Positions 1 to 10,120 of a stretch of DNA of 64,000 nt are shown one piece after another. Source of the DNA: Nitratireductor arenosus. GTDB taxonomy: Bacteria; Pseudomonadota; Alphaproteobacteria; Rhizobiales; Rhizobiaceae. Both the position numbers and the translations under genes were made by a program. Where the stretch lies: the NCBI RefSeq assembly GCF_009742725.1, contig NZ_WPHG01000004.1:372001-436000 (forward strand), read 5' to 3'. Within the stretch, counting starts at the first letter, position 1; every line of letters begins with the position of its first letter. The notes under the pieces are model-generated. The model was not told the origin of the DNA and made no database searches. It worked only from the letters and a program-made list of their open reading frames with translations.

Positions 1-162
1 GACCGGCTCGGCATGGATTCACTGCTGGTCGGCTTTGCCAAGTTCGACAACCGTATCCACAGTCCAAACGAGAAATACGACCTGTCGAGCTATCACAAGG
101 GCATCCGCTCCTGGGTGCGCATCCTTGCCGCCTTCGCCGCCGCGGAGACGGAAAGAGCGTGA
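1..162 (+). CDS. M20 family metallopeptidase, C-terminal fragment
   Basis: The window opens inside this gene and only the last 53 residues are present. They contain a HSPNEKYD segment followed by SYHKGIRSW, which matches the C-terminal end of M20 zinc peptidases of the ArgE/DapE/ACY1 dipeptidase group, where the PNE residues help hold the substrate. The metal ligands lie upstream outside the window, so activity cannot be judged. The TGA stop overlaps the GTG start of the following nucleoside hydrolase (GTGA), so the two are probably co-transcribed and translationally coupled. The exact substrate is unknown. Confidence 0.75.
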   Translation, partial: DRLGMDSLLVGFAKFDNRIHSPNEKYDLSSYHKGIRSWVRILAAFAAAETERA

Positions 163-1079
163 GCGACAATCCGCCCCGGCCGGTGATCATCGACACCGAT
201 CCCGGCATCGACGACGCAATCGCGATCCTCGCCGCCCTCGCCGCGCCAGCCTTCGACATTCGCGGCGTGACCACGGTCGCCGGCAATATCGGCATCGAGA
301 CCACCACGCGCAATGCCGGCCGCATCCTGGCGCTGGCCGGGCGCGGCGACATTCCGGTGATCGCCGGGGCGGCCGCACCGCTGGCGCGCAAGGGCTTCGA
401 CACCGCCGACATCCACGGCCGCGACGGGCTCGGCGGGGTGCCGTTTCCCGAACCGCTGGCGCCGCCCGCCGGCGCCGACGCCGCCGGCTGGATCGCGGAC
501 ACGCTGGACGCGACTGCGCCCGGCACGCTCGACATCCTGGCGCTCGGACCACTGACCAATCTGGCGCTTTTGCTGCGAGACCGGCCGGACACGGCCCAGC
601 GCGTCGGCCGCATCATCGCAATGGGTGGCGCCATCGACGAGCCCGGCAATATCGGGCCGCGCTCAGAATTCAACCTGGCCGCCGATCCCGAGGCGGCGGC
701 GGCCGTGCTCGGCAGCGGCCTGCCGGTGACGCTGATCCCGCTCGACGTGACGCGCCGCGTGCGCGCCGCGCGCGCCTATGTGGCGTCGCTGCGCGCGGCC
801 TCCACCACGGCGGCAACCGCCTCCGCCAACCTGATCGAGGCCTATTTCACCACCACGACGGGCGGCGCCAGCCGGCCGCTGCACGATCCCTGCGTGATGC
901 TGTTCGCGCTCCGCCCCGAACTGTTCGACTGCGAAGACCTCACCCTGTCGGTCGATATCGGCGACGGTCCCGACGCCGGTGCGCTGACGCCAGGCGGCGC
1001 CGGCGCGCCCAGCGTGGAGGTGGCGCTGGGCGTCGACGCCGACCAGGCGCTCGCGCTGCTTGCCGACGTGCTCGGGTAA
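159..1079 (+). CDS. Inosine-uridine preferring nucleoside hydrolase
   Basis: Predicted to split the N-glycosidic bond of ribonucleosides into ribose and free base, a cytoplasmic salvage reaction. The 306-residue length is normal for the family. The calcium-binding signature DTDPGIDDA sits at residues 12-20, and the middle holds the conserved PLTNLAL segment and a [16 protein letters not shown] region typical of IunH/RihA proteins, with a further PLDVT stretch that supplies base and metal contacts. The GTG start overlaps the stop of the upstream M20 peptidase, so the pair forms an operon. Base preference cannot be read from the sequence. Confidence 0.92.
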   Translation: MSDNPPRPVIIDTDPGIDDAIAILAALAAPAFDIRGVTTVAGNIGIETTTRNAGRILALAGRGDIPVIAGAAAPLARKGFDTADIHGRDGLGGVPFPEPLAPPAGADAAGWIADTLDATAPGTLDILALGPLTNLALLLRDRPDTAQRVGRIIAMGGAIDEPGNIGPRSEFNLAADPEAAAAVLGSGLPVTLIPLDVTRRVRAARAYVASLRAASTTAATASANLIEAYFTTTTGGASRPLHDPCVMLFALRPELFDCEDLTLSVDIGDGPDAGALTPGGAGAPSVEVALGVDADQALALLADVLG

Positions 1080-1092
1080 GGCTGAGACCGGC

Positions 1093-2283
1093 TCAGCCGG
1101 TCGCCAGCTCCATTTCGACCAGCCGGGTCCAGAAGGCGACGCCGGAGGCGATCGCGGCGTCGTTGAAATCGTAGCGGCTGTTGTGATGGAGCGCATCGTT
1201 TTCGGCCGGGCCGTTGCCGAGCCAGACATAGGCCCCCGGCACCACCGCGGAAAAATGCGCAAAATCGTCGCCCGCCGTCGATGGTGCGAAGGTGCTGACG
1301 ACCCGCTCGGTCCCCAGCGCCCGTTCGGCCGCGAGCCGGGCGCGCCGCGTCGCCTCGGGATCGTTCACCACCGGCGGGATCTGCCTCATGTAACGATAGT
1401 CGATCTCGATACCGAACATGGCGGCGACCCCGCGCGCGAAGACGCCGATCTCCTCCTCGAGCAGATCGCGGGTTTCGGGCGTATAGGCGCGGGTGGTGCC
1501 GCCGATGCGCACCTCGTCGGGAATGACGTTAAGGGCGTCGAAATCGCCGGCCGAAAGCGCGCAGGCGCTGACGACGGCCGGCTGCAGCGGGTCGACCCGG
1601 CGCGCCACAATCGACTGGATTGCGGCCAGGAAATGGCCGGCGGCGGTGACGGCGTCGCGTCCGAGATGCGGTTTGGCGCCATGCGTGCCCTTGCCCCGGA
1701 AGGTCAGCGTCCAGCGGTCGGAACTGGCCAGTTGAGGGCCCGCGACCGCCGCGATCTGGTCGGTGGCAAGCCCCGGCATATTGTGCAGGCCGTAGACGGC
1801 GTCGACCGGAAAGCGGTCGAAGAACCCGTCATCGATCATCGCCTTGGCGCCACCCCGTCCCTCCTCTGCCGGCTGGAAGACGAAATGCACGGTACCGGCC
1901 AGGTCGGGTTTGTCCGCCAGCGCGCGCGCCGCCCCGAGGAGCATGACCGTGTGACCGTCATGGCCGCACGCATGCATACGGCCTTCAACGGTCGAACGGT
2001 AGGGGCGCTCGTCGGCCGTGGCCGCCTCGTTCATGGCGAGCGCGTCCATGTCGGCGCGCAAGGCGATACGCCGCCCGCCCGCACCGCGCGACAACGTGCC
2101 GACGACACCGGTCCCGCCCAAACCGCCGTGAACCGTGAGGCCGGCCTCGTCGAGAACGCGGCGGACGAGGGCGCTGGTGCGCTGTTCCTCGAAACCGAGC
2201 TCGGGATGAGCGTGGAGGTCGCGCCTCAAGCGGGTGAGAAAGGCGATTTCGTCGTCGCCCGCATGGTTTTTTGCTACCGTCAT
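1093..2283 (-). CDS. M20 family amidohydrolase (hippurate hydrolase/aminoacylase-like)
   Basis: A 396-residue cytoplasmic metallohydrolase of the M20D group, which hydrolyses N-acyl amino acids, hippurate or related amides. It has the RRDLHAHPELGFEE opening, the metal-binding HACGHDGHT segment, the EEGRGG motif with the catalytic Glu, and the late DDFAHFS region with a metal ligand. I chose ATG at 2283 (MTVAKNHAGDD) because GTGGAG lies about 10 bases upstream; a longer reading from 2349 has no ribosome site. It is convergent with the nucleoside hydrolase (14-base gap) and divergent from the phosphoribosyltransferase. The natural substrate is unknown; auxin-conjugate hydrolases belong to the same family. 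Confidence 0.9.
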   Translation of the reverse strand: MTVAKNHAGDDEIAFLTRLRRDLHAHPELGFEEQRTSALVRRVLDEAGLTVHGGLGGTGVVGTLSRGAGGRRIALRADMDALAMNEAATADERPYRSTVEGRMHACGHDGHTVMLLGAARALADKPDLAGTVHFVFQPAEEGRGGAKAMIDDGFFDRFPVDAVYGLHNMPGLATDQIAAVAGPQLASSDRWTLTFRGKGTHGAKPHLGRDAVTAAGHFLAAIQSIVARRVDPLQPAVVSACALSAGDFDALNVIPDEVRIGGTTRAYTPETRDLLEEEIGVFARGVAAMFGIEIDYRYMRQIPPVVNDPEATRRARLAAERALGTERVVSTFAPSTAGDDFAHFSAVVPGAYVWLGNGPAENDALHHNSRYDFNDAAIASGVAFWTRLVEMELATG

Positions 2284-2371
2284 CCCTACACTCCACTCAC
2301 CGGGAACCAGCCCAGACGCGCCGCGCAAAACCTTGTTTCGAGGCCTCATTTTTGCAACAGAAAGAACGTCT

Positions 2372-3103
2372 TTGCCACTGAAACCGCATGAATTCTGGCA
2401 GGAACTCTATCCGCCGGGCTTTTTCGCCTGCGGGGCGCAGACGCGCCACAGCGAACTTTATCCGGCGGTGCTTGCAGACGGGCGCCAGATCGCGCTGCCG
2501 ATCCGCGCCCTGCCCGGCGACGGCGGGTTCGGCGTCGCGTCGCTGATCGTCAATCAGGCGAGTTTCGCCGTCGAGGAAGCGCTCGCCGGCCACATGATTG
2601 CCGCCGTGCGGCCGTTCGGCCCCGATATCGTCGTCGGCGTACCGACCCTCGGCCTGCCGCTCGCCCATGCGGTGGCGCGCGGCCTCGGTCACACCCGCAT
2701 GGTCGCGCTCGGGACGTCGCGGAAATTTTGGTACGACGACGCGCTGTCGGAACCGCTTGCTTCGATCACCAGCCCCTGGCACGAGCGAACGCTTTATCTC
2801 GACCCGCGCATGCTGCCGCTCCTGCACAACAAGCGGGTCGCGATCGTCGACGACGCAATCTCGACCGGCCGCTCGACCGCGGCGGTCGTCAGGCTGCTCG
2901 GCAAGGCCGGAATCTCGCCGGTCGTGCTTGCCTACGCCATGCTGCAGACCACGCGCTGGCAGGCTGGGCTTCGGACCCTCGATGCCGGCCTCGGCGAGCG
3001 GGTGCGCGGTGCCTTTCATACGCCGCTCCTGGAAGCGGCGACAGACGGGAGCTGGCGCGCGGTCGACGTGCCCGCCGCAACGCAAGCCCGGGCGCAGCCG
3101 TAA
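2372..3103 (+). CDS. Phosphoribosyltransferase family protein
   Basis: A protein of about 243 residues with the type I PRTase PRPP-binding loop VAIVDDAISTGRST, two acidic residues followed by small residues and TG. The region upstream carries DIVVGVPTLGLPLAHAVARGLG, which resembles the core sheet of adenine/xanthine-type PRTases. The protein begins near LPLKPHEFWQ; no ATG is in frame, so TTG at 2372 is the likely start, preceded by AGAAAG. This leaves an 88-base divergent promoter region shared with the amidohydrolase. The acceptor base is unknown; a purine-salvage role would suit the nearby nucleoside hydrolase but is inference. Confidence 0.75.
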   Translation: MPLKPHEFWQELYPPGFFACGAQTRHSELYPAVLADGRQIALPIRALPGDGGFGVASLIVNQASFAVEEALAGHMIAAVRPFGPDIVVGVPTLGLPLAHAVARGLGHTRMVALGTSRKFWYDDALSEPLASITSPWHERTLYLDPRMLPLLHNKRVAIVDDAISTGRSTAAVVRLLGKAGISPVVLAYAMLQTTRWQAGLRTLDAGLGERVRGAFHTPLLEAATDGSWRAVDVPAATQARAQP

Positions 3104-3126
3104 GCTTACCGAAGCCATCAATGAAA

Positions 3127-3149
3127 GAAGCCGGGACATGCCCGGCTTC
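3127..3149. terminator. Inverted repeat between convergent PRTase and hupB genes
   Basis: A perfect 9-base-pair stem (GAAGCCGGG / CCCGGCTTC) with a 5-base loop in the gap between two convergent genes. On the minus strand it is followed by TTTCATT, so it may terminate hupB transcripts; on the plus strand no clear T run follows. Confidence 0.5.
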
Positions 3150-3254
3150 ACTCATTCGTCCCCCGACAAAACCGACGAGAAGCCACCAGGCTCCACCCCG
3201 CTCCCGGCATCCGCTGCTCGGCGGGCTTTCCGGCGGACGCCGTGTCGCGAAAGC

Positions 3255-3530
3255 CTAACTGTTGACGGCGTCCTTGAGGCCTTTGCCGGCCGAGAATTTC
3301 GGGACATTGCGGGCCGGAATCTGAACCGGCTGGCCGGTCTGCGGATTACGTCCGGTGGACGCCTCGCGCCGGGACACTTCGAAATTGCCGAAGCCGATCA
3401 GACGGACATCGCCGCCCTTTTTCAGTTCGCCGGTGATCACCGAGAACACGGCTTCAACGGCCGACTGGGCATCTCCCTTGGAGATGTTCGCCGCCTCGGC
3501 CACGGCCGATACGAGTTCGTTCTTGTTCAT
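3255..3530 (-). CDS. hupB: HU family DNA-binding protein
   Basis: A 91-residue nucleoid protein that bends and compacts DNA as a dimer. The start MNKNELVSAVAE and the beta-arm region GFGNFEVSRREAS.GRNPQTG are diagnostic of HU rather than IHF, and the arm contains the conserved NPQTG turn and proline that intercalate DNA. The length is normal. It lies directly after lon on the same strand, the usual rhizobial clpP-clpX-lon-hupB order, but the lon terminator hairpin suggests its own transcript. A second member of the superfamily, ihfA, lies at 49.3 kb. Confidence 0.97.
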   Translation of the reverse strand: MNKNELVSAVAEAANISKGDAQSAVEAVFSVITGELKKGGDVRLIGFGNFEVSRREASTGRNPQTGQPVQIPARNVPKFSAGKGLKDAVNS

Positions 3531-3669
3531 GAAATCCTCATTCGTTCAAAAACCGCATTTATGGCGACTCAACCCGCCGCGCCCGAACTCTAGTGACAAG
3601 TGTGGTCCTGACCAAGCAGCAAATCAGCAAAAGACCGCATTTGCGCGGTTTTTCGACCGTTTTCCAACG

Positions 3670-3697
3670 AAAAGCCGGGCAAACGGGCCCGGCTTTT
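3670..3697 (-). terminator. Rho-independent terminator of lon
   Basis: Ten-base-pair stem AAAAGCCGGG / CCCGGCTTTT with an 8-base loop, about 30 bases past the lon stop on the minus strand and followed by a short T run. Confidence 0.75.
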
Positions 3698-3727
3698 CAC
3701 TCTTTGCCGTCGCGTCAGCGGCGAAGG

Positions 3728-6154
3728 CTAATGCGCGAGATTTTGCGCGCCCGCATCGCCGGCCTTCGCCTTGGCCGCCTCCGCGGGCTCGGCCGGCTCG
3801 GTCCATTCGATCGGCTCCGGCATCTTCATGAGCGCATGCTCGAGCACTTCACCGACGCGGGCGACCGGAATGATCTCCAGACCGCTTTTGACGTTGTCGG
3901 GGATTTCGGCCAGATCCTTGGCATTTTCCTCCGGGATCAGCACCTTCTTGATGCCGCCGCGCAGCGCCGCCAGGAGCTTCTCCTTAAGCCCGCCGATCGG
4001 CAGCACGTGGCCGCGCAAGGTGATTTCGCCGGTCATGGCGACTTCCTTGCGAACCGGGATCCCGGTCAGCACCGACACGATCGCCGTGACCATGGCGACA
4101 CCGGCCGACGGACCGTCCTTGGGCGTAGCGCCCTCCGGCACGTGAACGTGGATATCCCGCTTGTCGAAGGTCGGCGGCTCGATGCCGAAATCGACCGCGC
4201 GCGAGCGCACATAGGACGCGGCGGCCGAGATCGATTCCTTCATGACGTCGCGCAGATTGCCGGTCACCGTCATCTTGCCCTTGCCCGGCATCATGACGCC
4301 CTCGATCGTCAGCAATTCGCCGCCAACCTCGGTCCAGGCCAGCCCGGTGACGACACCGATCTGATCCTCGCCTTCGGCCTGACCGAACCGGTAGCGCGGC
4401 ACACCCAGATAATCGGCCAGATTGTCCGTGGTGATCGCGACCGACTTGGTGTCGGTCTTGAGTATCTCGGTCACGGCCTTGCGGGCGAGCTTCATCAGTT
4501 CGCGTTCGAGATTACGCACCCCGGCTTCCCGCGTATAGGTGCGGATCGTCAGGCGGATCGCCTCGTCGTCGACCGAAAATTCCTTCGGCTGCAACGCGTG
4601 GTCGCGTACCGCCTTGGGCATCAGGTGGCGCTTGGCGATCTCGACCTTCTCGTCCTCCGTGTAGCCCGCGATGCGGATGATCTCCATCCGGTCCATCAGG
4701 GCCGGCGGGATGTTGAGCGTGTTGGCCGTGGTCACGAACATGACGCTGGACAGGTCGTACTCAACCTCCAGATAGTGATCCATGAAGGTCGAGTTCTGTT
4801 CCGGGTCCAGCACCTCCAGCAACGCTGAGGACGGATCGCCGCGGAAATCCATGCCCATCTTGTCGATCTCGTCGAGCAGGAAGAGCGGATTGGACTTTTT
4901 CGCCTTCTTCATCGACTGGATGACCTTGCCGGGCATCGAGCCGATATAGGTACGGCGATGGCCGCGGATTTCGGCCTCGTCGCGCACGCCACCGAGCGCC
5001 ATGCGGATGAACTCGCGCCCGGTCGCCTTGGCGATCGACTTGCCAAGCGAGGTCTTGCCGACGCCGGGCGGACCGACAAGGCACAGGATCGGGCCCTTCA
5101 GCTTCTTCTGGCGACTTTGCACGGCGAGATACTCGACGATCCTCTCCTTGACCTTGTCGAGCCCGTAATGGTCGGTGTCGAGCACCTCCTGGGCGAAATG
5201 CAGGTCTTGCTTGACACGCGAGTTCTTGCCCCACGGGATCGACAGCAGCCAGTCGAGATAGTTTCTCACCACCGTCGCTTCGGCCGACATCGGCGACATG
5301 GCGCGCAGCTTCTTGAGCTCCGCACCGGCCTTCTCGCGCGCTTCTTTCGACAGCTTGGTCTTCTTGATACGCTCCTCGAGCTCGGCCATCTCGTCGCGGC
5401 CGTCCTCGCCCTCGCCGAGCTCCTTCTGGATCGCCTTCATCTGCTCGTTGAGGTAATATTCGCGCTGCGTCTTTTCCATTTGGCGCTTGACGCGGCTGCG
5501 GATGCGCTTTTCGACCTGGAGCACCGAAATCTCGGCCTCCATGAAGCCCATTGCCTTTTCCAGGCGCTCGCGTACCGCAAGCGTCGCCAGCATTTCCTGC
5601 TTTTCGGGGATTTTGATCGCCAGATGCGAGGCGATCGTGTCGGCGAGCTTGGAATAGTCCTCGATCTGGCTAGCGGCACCGACGACCTCGGGCGAGATCT
5701 TCTTGTTCAGCTTGACGTAGTTTTCGAAGTCGGCGACCACCGAGCGCGCCAGCGCTTCGATCTCGACCTCCTCCTCCTCGGGCTCGGCCAGCATTTCGGC
5801 GCGAACCTCATGGAAATCGTCACGGCCGGTGAACTCGGTGATGCGCGCGCGCGAGGCGCCTTCGACCAACACCTTCACGGTACCGTCGGGCAATTTGAGG
5901 AGCTGGAGAACGTTGGCCAGCGTGCCGACATCGTAGATCGCGTCGGGTGCGGGGTCGTCATCGGCCGCGTTCATCTGGGTGGCAAGCAATATCTGCTTGT
6001 CCGCACCCATCACGTCCTCGAGCGCCTTGATGGATTTCTCGCGTCCGACAAAAAGCGGCACAATCATGTGCGGGAACACGACGATGTCGCGTAGGGGAAG
6101 GACGGCGTAAACACCGCCGGTGGCAGAGCCGGTGGACGCTGGGGCTGTGGTCAT
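3728..6154 (-). CDS. lon: ATP-dependent protease Lon
   Basis: An 808-residue cytoplasmic AAA+ serine protease that degrades misfolded and regulatory proteins. Domains in order: N-terminal substrate-binding LAN domain ([21 protein letters not shown] near residue 20), coiled-coil region, AAA+ module with Walker A GPPGVGKT at 361-368 and Walker B LLDEID, then the C-terminal protease with catalytic Ser683 in GPSAGVAM and the usual Lys about 43 residues later. ATG at 6154 (MTTAPAST) is preceded by AAAGGC with 7-base spacing; an in-frame ATG five codons earlier (6169) lacks a ribosome site. It lies downstream of clpX in the protease block. I did not find a convincing heat-shock promoter. Confidence 0.97.
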   Translation of the reverse strand: MTTAPASTGSATGGVYAVLPLRDIVVFPHMIVPLFVGREKSIKALEDVMGADKQILLATQMNAADDDPAPDAIYDVGTLANVLQLLKLPDGTVKVLVEGASRARITEFTGRDDFHEVRAEMLAEPEEEEVEIEALARSVVADFENYVKLNKKISPEVVGAASQIEDYSKLADTIASHLAIKIPEKQEMLATLAVRERLEKAMGFMEAEISVLQVEKRIRSRVKRQMEKTQREYYLNEQMKAIQKELGEGEDGRDEMAELEERIKKTKLSKEAREKAGAELKKLRAMSPMSAEATVVRNYLDWLLSIPWGKNSRVKQDLHFAQEVLDTDHYGLDKVKERIVEYLAVQSRQKKLKGPILCLVGPPGVGKTSLGKSIAKATGREFIRMALGGVRDEAEIRGHRRTYIGSMPGKVIQSMKKAKKSNPLFLLDEIDKMGMDFRGDPSSALLEVLDPEQNSTFMDHYLEVEYDLSSVMFVTTANTLNIPPALMDRMEIIRIAGYTEDEKVEIAKRHLMPKAVRDHALQPKEFSVDDEAIRLTIRTYTREAGVRNLERELMKLARKAVTEILKTDTKSVAITTDNLADYLGVPRYRFGQAEGEDQIGVVTGLAWTEVGGELLTIEGVMMPGKGKMTVTGNLRDVMKESISAAASYVRSRAVDFGIEPPTFDKRDIHVHVPEGATPKDGPSAGVAMVTAIVSVLTGIPVRKEVAMTGEITLRGHVLPIGGLKEKLLAALRGGIKKVLIPEENAKDLAEIPDNVKSGLEIIPVARVGEVLEHALMKMPEPIEWTEPAEPAEAAKAKAGDAGAQNLAH

Positions 6155-6482
6155 GTTCTTGCCTTTCATTCAGCGGCCACCCGAAAGCCAACCGCGAATC
6201 CCATTGTAACGGCGCCGACCCGTTCCGCCTATCTCCGCATCGCACCATGCGAGGCCTAAGCACGGTTGGATAAGACGCCGCCTTGTCCCGACTTAGTTGG
6301 AGGCCGCGCGGGCAAAGATCAAGGGCGGCTGGCCATCGGCAAGGCCGACACCACGACAAACGCAAACTCTACAGAAACACGGAAAGGCCGGAGCGCTTCA
6401 CGGCGAGGTCGCGCCGTCAAAGACTTCGAGCCGCGGGCCGGACGGCGCAACGGCACGCGCCGCCGCCATCCGAGAGAGCCGG
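6155..6482. other. lon-clpX intergenic region (328 bp)
   Basis: No coding frame with family character and no RNA gene is visible here. It should hold the lon promoter and the end of the clpX transcript. No clear terminator hairpin or consensus promoter could be assigned. Confidence 0.5.
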
Positions 6483-7763
6483 TCAGGCGCTGGCGTTGGC
6501 CTTTTCCTTCTTCGGCTCAGCGTAGATGTAGAGCGGCCGGGCCTTGCCGGTCACCACATCCTCCGAGATCACGACTTCCTGGACGCCTTCCAGCGCCGGC
6601 AATTCGAACATCGTGTCGAGAAGGATCGATTCCATGATCGAGCGCAGGCCGCGCGCGCCGGTCTTGCGCTCGATCGCCTTGCGGGCGATCGCCGACAGCG
6701 CCGATTCGTGGAAGGTCAGCTCGACGGTTTCCATCTCGAACAGGCGCTGATACTGCTTGACCAGCGCGTTTTTCGGTTCGCTGAGAATCTGGACCAGCGC
6801 CTCCTCGTCGAGATCCTCCAGCGTCGCCAGAACCGGCAGACGGCCGACGAATTCTGGAATGAGGCCGAAGCGCAGCAGGTCTTCCGGCTCGACCATACGG
6901 AACAGTTCGCCGGAGCGGCGATCCTCCGGCGAAGCCACTTCCGCGCCAAAGCCGATCGAGGTCTTGCGGCCGCGATCGGAGATGATCTTGTCGAGCCCGG
7001 CAAAGGCGCCGCCGCAAATGAACAGGATGTTGGCGGTGTCGACCTGAAGGAATTCCTGCTGCGGATGCTTCCTGCCGCCCTGCGGCGGCACAGCGGCGAC
7101 GGTGCCCTCCATGATCTTCAACAGCGCCTGCTGAACGCCCTCGCCCGACACGTCGCGGGTGATCGAGGGATTGTCGGACTTGCGCGAAATCTTGTCGATC
7201 TCGTCGATATAGACGATGCCGCGCTGGGCCCGCTCGACATTGTAGTCGGCCGACTGCAAGAGCTTGAGTATGATGTTTTCGACATCCTCGCCGACATAAC
7301 CCGCTTCCGTCAGCGTGGTGGCGTCGGCCATGGTGAAGGGCACGTCGATGATACGCGCAAGGGTCTGGGCCAGCAGCGTCTTGCCACAGCCTGTCGGTCC
7401 GATCAAAAGGATGTTCGATTTGGAGAGCTCGACATCGTTGCTCTTGGAGGCATGGGCCAAGCGCTTGTAGTGATTATGCACGGCAACCGACAGCACGCGC
7501 TTGGCGTAGGCCTGGCCGATCACGTAATCGTCCAGAACCTCGATGATCTCCTGCGGGGTCGGCACGCCCTCGCGCGACTTCACCATCGAGGTCTTGTTCT
7601 CCTCGCGGATGATGTCCATGCACAGTTCAACGCATTCATCGCAGATGAATACGGTCGGGCCGGCGATCAGCTTGCGAACCTCGTGCTGGCTTTTGCCGCA
7701 AAACGAGCAATAGAGCGTGTTCTTGGAATCGCCGCCGCCACCGCTGCTGCTGACCTTGCTCAT
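6483..7763 (-). CDS. clpX: ATP-dependent Clp protease ATP-binding subunit ClpX
   Basis: A 426-residue AAA+ unfoldase that delivers tagged substrates to ClpP. The N-terminal zinc-binding domain has Cys19, Cys22, Cys41 and Cys44. Walker A GPTGCGKT lies at 122-129, followed by the pore loop GYVGEDVEN and Walker B YIDEIDKI, then sensor 2 in GARGLRSI. The length and an ATG start match the family. It lies 290 bases downstream of clpP on the same strand, so it may be driven both by read-through from clpP and by its own promoter in that gap. Confidence 0.98.
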   Translation of the reverse strand: MSKVSSSGGGGDSKNTLYCSFCGKSQHEVRKLIAGPTVFICDECVELCMDIIREENKTSMVKSREGVPTPQEIIEVLDDYVIGQAYAKRVLSVAVHNHYKRLAHASKSNDVELSKSNILLIGPTGCGKTLLAQTLARIIDVPFTMADATTLTEAGYVGEDVENIILKLLQSADYNVERAQRGIVYIDEIDKISRKSDNPSITRDVSGEGVQQALLKIMEGTVAAVPPQGGRKHPQQEFLQVDTANILFICGGAFAGLDKIISDRGRKTSIGFGAEVASPEDRRSGELFRMVEPEDLLRFGLIPEFVGRLPVLATLEDLDEEALVQILSEPKNALVKQYQRLFEMETVELTFHESALSAIARKAIERKTGARGLRSIMESILLDTMFELPALEGVQEVVISEDVVTGKARPLYIYAEPKKEKANASA

Positions 7764-8053
7764 GCCTTCAGTCCTTTTCGGTCCTTCCCGGCGAGTGGCC
7801 GGCGAGGATGATGTGTCTTTTGGAAATCGGGAGGATACGCCGAACTCACCCGATACCCCGTTCGACTACGAAACACACTTTGTGCGAAGCGGCAACAACT
7901 CGCCAAACCCCGCCCGAGGGTATTCCCCCGAAACTCAACATAGGCTTAACGTAGGGGCTCCTCCCACGGGAGGGAACACCCGAATGTGACAGAATTGCCG
8001 CAGAATGTTTCAAAATTGCGTCAGGCGCGCGCCGGAGCGCGCGCCTTGCCGCT

Positions 8054-8698
8054 TCAGCTTCCGGGCTTGTCCTTGGCCTCGGTCTCGATCGCAGAGCGGC
8101 TTGCGATCACCTTGTCGATGAGGCCGAAATCGAGCGCCTCGTCCGCGGTCATGAAATGGTCGCGGTCGAGGGTCTTTTCGATCGTCTCGTAATCCTGGCC
8201 GGTGTGCTTGACATAGACCTCGTTGAGACGGCGCTTAAGCTTGATGATATCTTGGGCGTGTCGCTCGATGTCAGATGCCTGGCCCTGGAAGCCGCCGGAG
8301 GGCTGATGCACCATGATGCGGGCGTTGGGCGTGACGAAGCGCATGTCCTTGTGGCCCGCGCACAGAAGCAGCGAGCCCATTGAGGCGGCCTGGCCGATGC
8401 ACAGCGTAGACACCGCCGGCTTGATAAACTCCATCGTGTCGTAGATGGCCATGCCCGACGTCACCACTCCGCCGGGCGAGTTGATGTAGAGCGAGATTTC
8501 CTTCTTGGGGTTTTCCGCCTCCAAAAACAGAAGCTGGGCGCAGACGAGTGTGGCCATGCCATCCTCGATCGGGCCGGTGATGAAGATGATGCGTTCCTTC
8601 AGGAGCCGCGAGAAAATGTCATAGGCCCGTTCGCCGCGATTGGTCTGTTCCACGACCATCGGAACGAGGTTCATCGCGGTCTCGACTGGGTCTTTCAT
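8054..8698 (-). CDS. clpP: ATP-dependent Clp protease proteolytic subunit ClpP
   Basis: A 214-residue serine peptidase forming the tetradecameric chamber that works with ClpX. The catalytic triad is visible as Ser106 in GQAASMGS, His131 in VHQPSGG and an Asp near residue 180; the INSPGG handle motif is also present. ATG at 8698 ([13 protein letters not shown]) was chosen because AAGGGGG lies 8 bases upstream; the frame extends 17 codons further without better support. It is the first gene of the clpP-clpX-lon-hupB block. Confidence 0.97.
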   Translation of the reverse strand: MKDPVETAMNLVPMVVEQTNRGERAYDIFSRLLKERIIFITGPIEDGMATLVCAQLLFLEAENPKKEISLYINSPGGVVTSGMAIYDTMEFIKPAVSTLCIGQAASMGSLLLCAGHKDMRFVTPNARIMVHQPSGGFQGQASDIERHAQDIIKLKRRLNEVYVKHTGQDYETIEKTLDRDHFMTADEALDFGLIDKVIASRSAIETEAKDKPGS

Positions 8699-8833
8699 CA
8701 GGTATCCCCCTTCCGGAAGCTGGTTTGCGCCGGTGGCTTGATTCGGCAACGGTCAATCTGCGCTAGATAAGGGGCGTGGTCCCGCTTTCGCAAGGCCGGG
8801 AGCGCCGAGTGCCCGCGAAACAGGCGGAATGGT

Positions 8834-9937
8834 TTACGCCAGTTCCGCCCGCAACGCGGCACGCAGGCGGGCAAAATCAGACCGCTCGACGTGGTCGGCC
8901 ACGCGGCGGCCGACATAGGCGCCGAATTTATAGCCATGGCCGGAACAGGCCGACACCACCAGGCAGCGGCCGCGTTCTGTCGCAAAGAAGGCCTCGTCAT
9001 CGGTGAAGGTGTAGGCGCAGCTGACGACCGAGGAGACAAGGTAGTCGGCGACGCGCGCCAGCGGCGGCGCAAACAGGTCGCGGATCGCCTCGCCTTCGCC
9101 GGCCTCGGGCATTCGCCTTGCATCGGCGTCGGGCGAGGCGAAGCGGTGCAGGCCGGAGCCGAATTTCAGCCCGCCATCGCCGGAGGGCGGGATGATGTAG
9201 CCGTCGGTAGCGCCGCCGACATCCAGCACGACAGGGGCGGCCGCCCACGCCGCGGCCAGTTCGGCGGGCGGATCGAGATAGACGACCGCGGTACGATAGA
9301 CGGTCAGGGAACCGGCGAGGTCGGGAAAAAGCTTCGTCACCCAGGCGCCGGCGCACACGACCACCCTCTCCGCCGCGAGCGTCTCGCCGCTCGCCAGCCG
9401 TACCCGGCCCTCGTCTTCCTCTACGGCAACGACACGGCAGTGCTCGCGCACGGTGGCGCCCTTCTGGCGGAACCAACGCAGCAGGTCGGCGGCGATGCGC
9501 CGGCAGTGCAGCGCCCCGCCCTCGGGCGAGGCATAGGCGTACCGGATCGCACCTGCGTCGAGGAACGGCCAGCGCGCGGCCGCCTCGTCCGGCTGGAAGA
9601 GCTCGAACGGGTAGCCGCCGGCCTTCAGCCCATCGAGAAAATCCTCCGCCTCGTCGCCTTTCTCGCGCGACACGCACAGGAAACCGCGCGGATCGAGATG
9701 ACTGCGGCCGAGATCGGACCATAGCGCGTCCCAGGCATCATAGGCCTCGGTGATGGCGTGGCCGTAGCCGCTGGCCGAGCCATAGGCGCGGCGGATAATG
9801 CGGTGATGGTCGCCGGAGGCGGCGAGCGGATTGGGAATCGGCCCCTGTTCGAGCAGGGTGACCGCATGGCCGCGCGCGACCAGCGCCCAGGCGGTGCACA
9901 GGCCGGCAATGCCGGCGCCGACGACGATGACGCGCAT
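8834..9937 (-). CDS. FAD-dependent oxidoreductase, D-amino-acid oxidase/sarcosine oxidase family
   Basis: A 367-residue flavoenzyme. The dinucleotide-binding fold is at the extreme N-terminus (VIVVGAGIAGLCTAWAL, GxGxxG), followed by a GDHHRIIR.AYG segment resembling the flavin-attachment region of monomeric sarcosine/N-methyltryptophan oxidases. The C-terminus has the second FAD-contact segment SGHGYKFGAYVGR. ATG at 9937 is preceded by GGGAGG at 8 bases. Such enzymes oxidise N-methyl or D-amino acids with oxygen, giving H2O2. No HxxxC-type residue could be assigned for covalent FAD. The substrate is unknown, and it stands alone, divergent from the beta-lactamase. Confidence 0.85.
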   Translation of the reverse strand: MRVIVVGAGIAGLCTAWALVARGHAVTLLEQGPIPNPLAASGDHHRIIRRAYGSASGYGHAITEAYDAWDALWSDLGRSHLDPRGFLCVSREKGDEAEDFLDGLKAGGYPFELFQPDEAAARWPFLDAGAIRYAYASPEGGALHCRRIAADLLRWFRQKGATVREHCRVVAVEEDEGRVRLASGETLAAERVVVCAGAWVTKLFPDLAGSLTVYRTAVVYLDPPAELAAAWAAAPVVLDVGGATDGYIIPPSGDGGLKFGSGLHRFASPDADARRMPEAGEGEAIRDLFAPPLARVADYLVSSVVSCAYTFTDDEAFFATERGRCLVVSACSGHGYKFGAYVGRRVADHVERSDFARLRAALRAELA

Positions 9938-10120
9938 CAATGCCTCCCAGAATGGGCGCGACCGTTGCACCGACCACGATGCCCGTAGGCCAGCCGGCGA
10001 ACGCCCGGCGATCTTGACGCTGATAACCGCAAACCCGTACCGGCGAAAGCCATAGCCGCCGGCTTCACCTTCTGTTAACGCACGCCCTGTCTATGCTCGA
10101 CCGAAACACAGGGGACCTTG

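Noticed and set aside
3593-4828. Long frame antisense to lon
   Set aside because: It mirrors the lon codons in a GC-rich gene; composition is His/Asp/Arg-rich and no domain is seen. The same holds for long antisense frames over clpX, metY and glyA.
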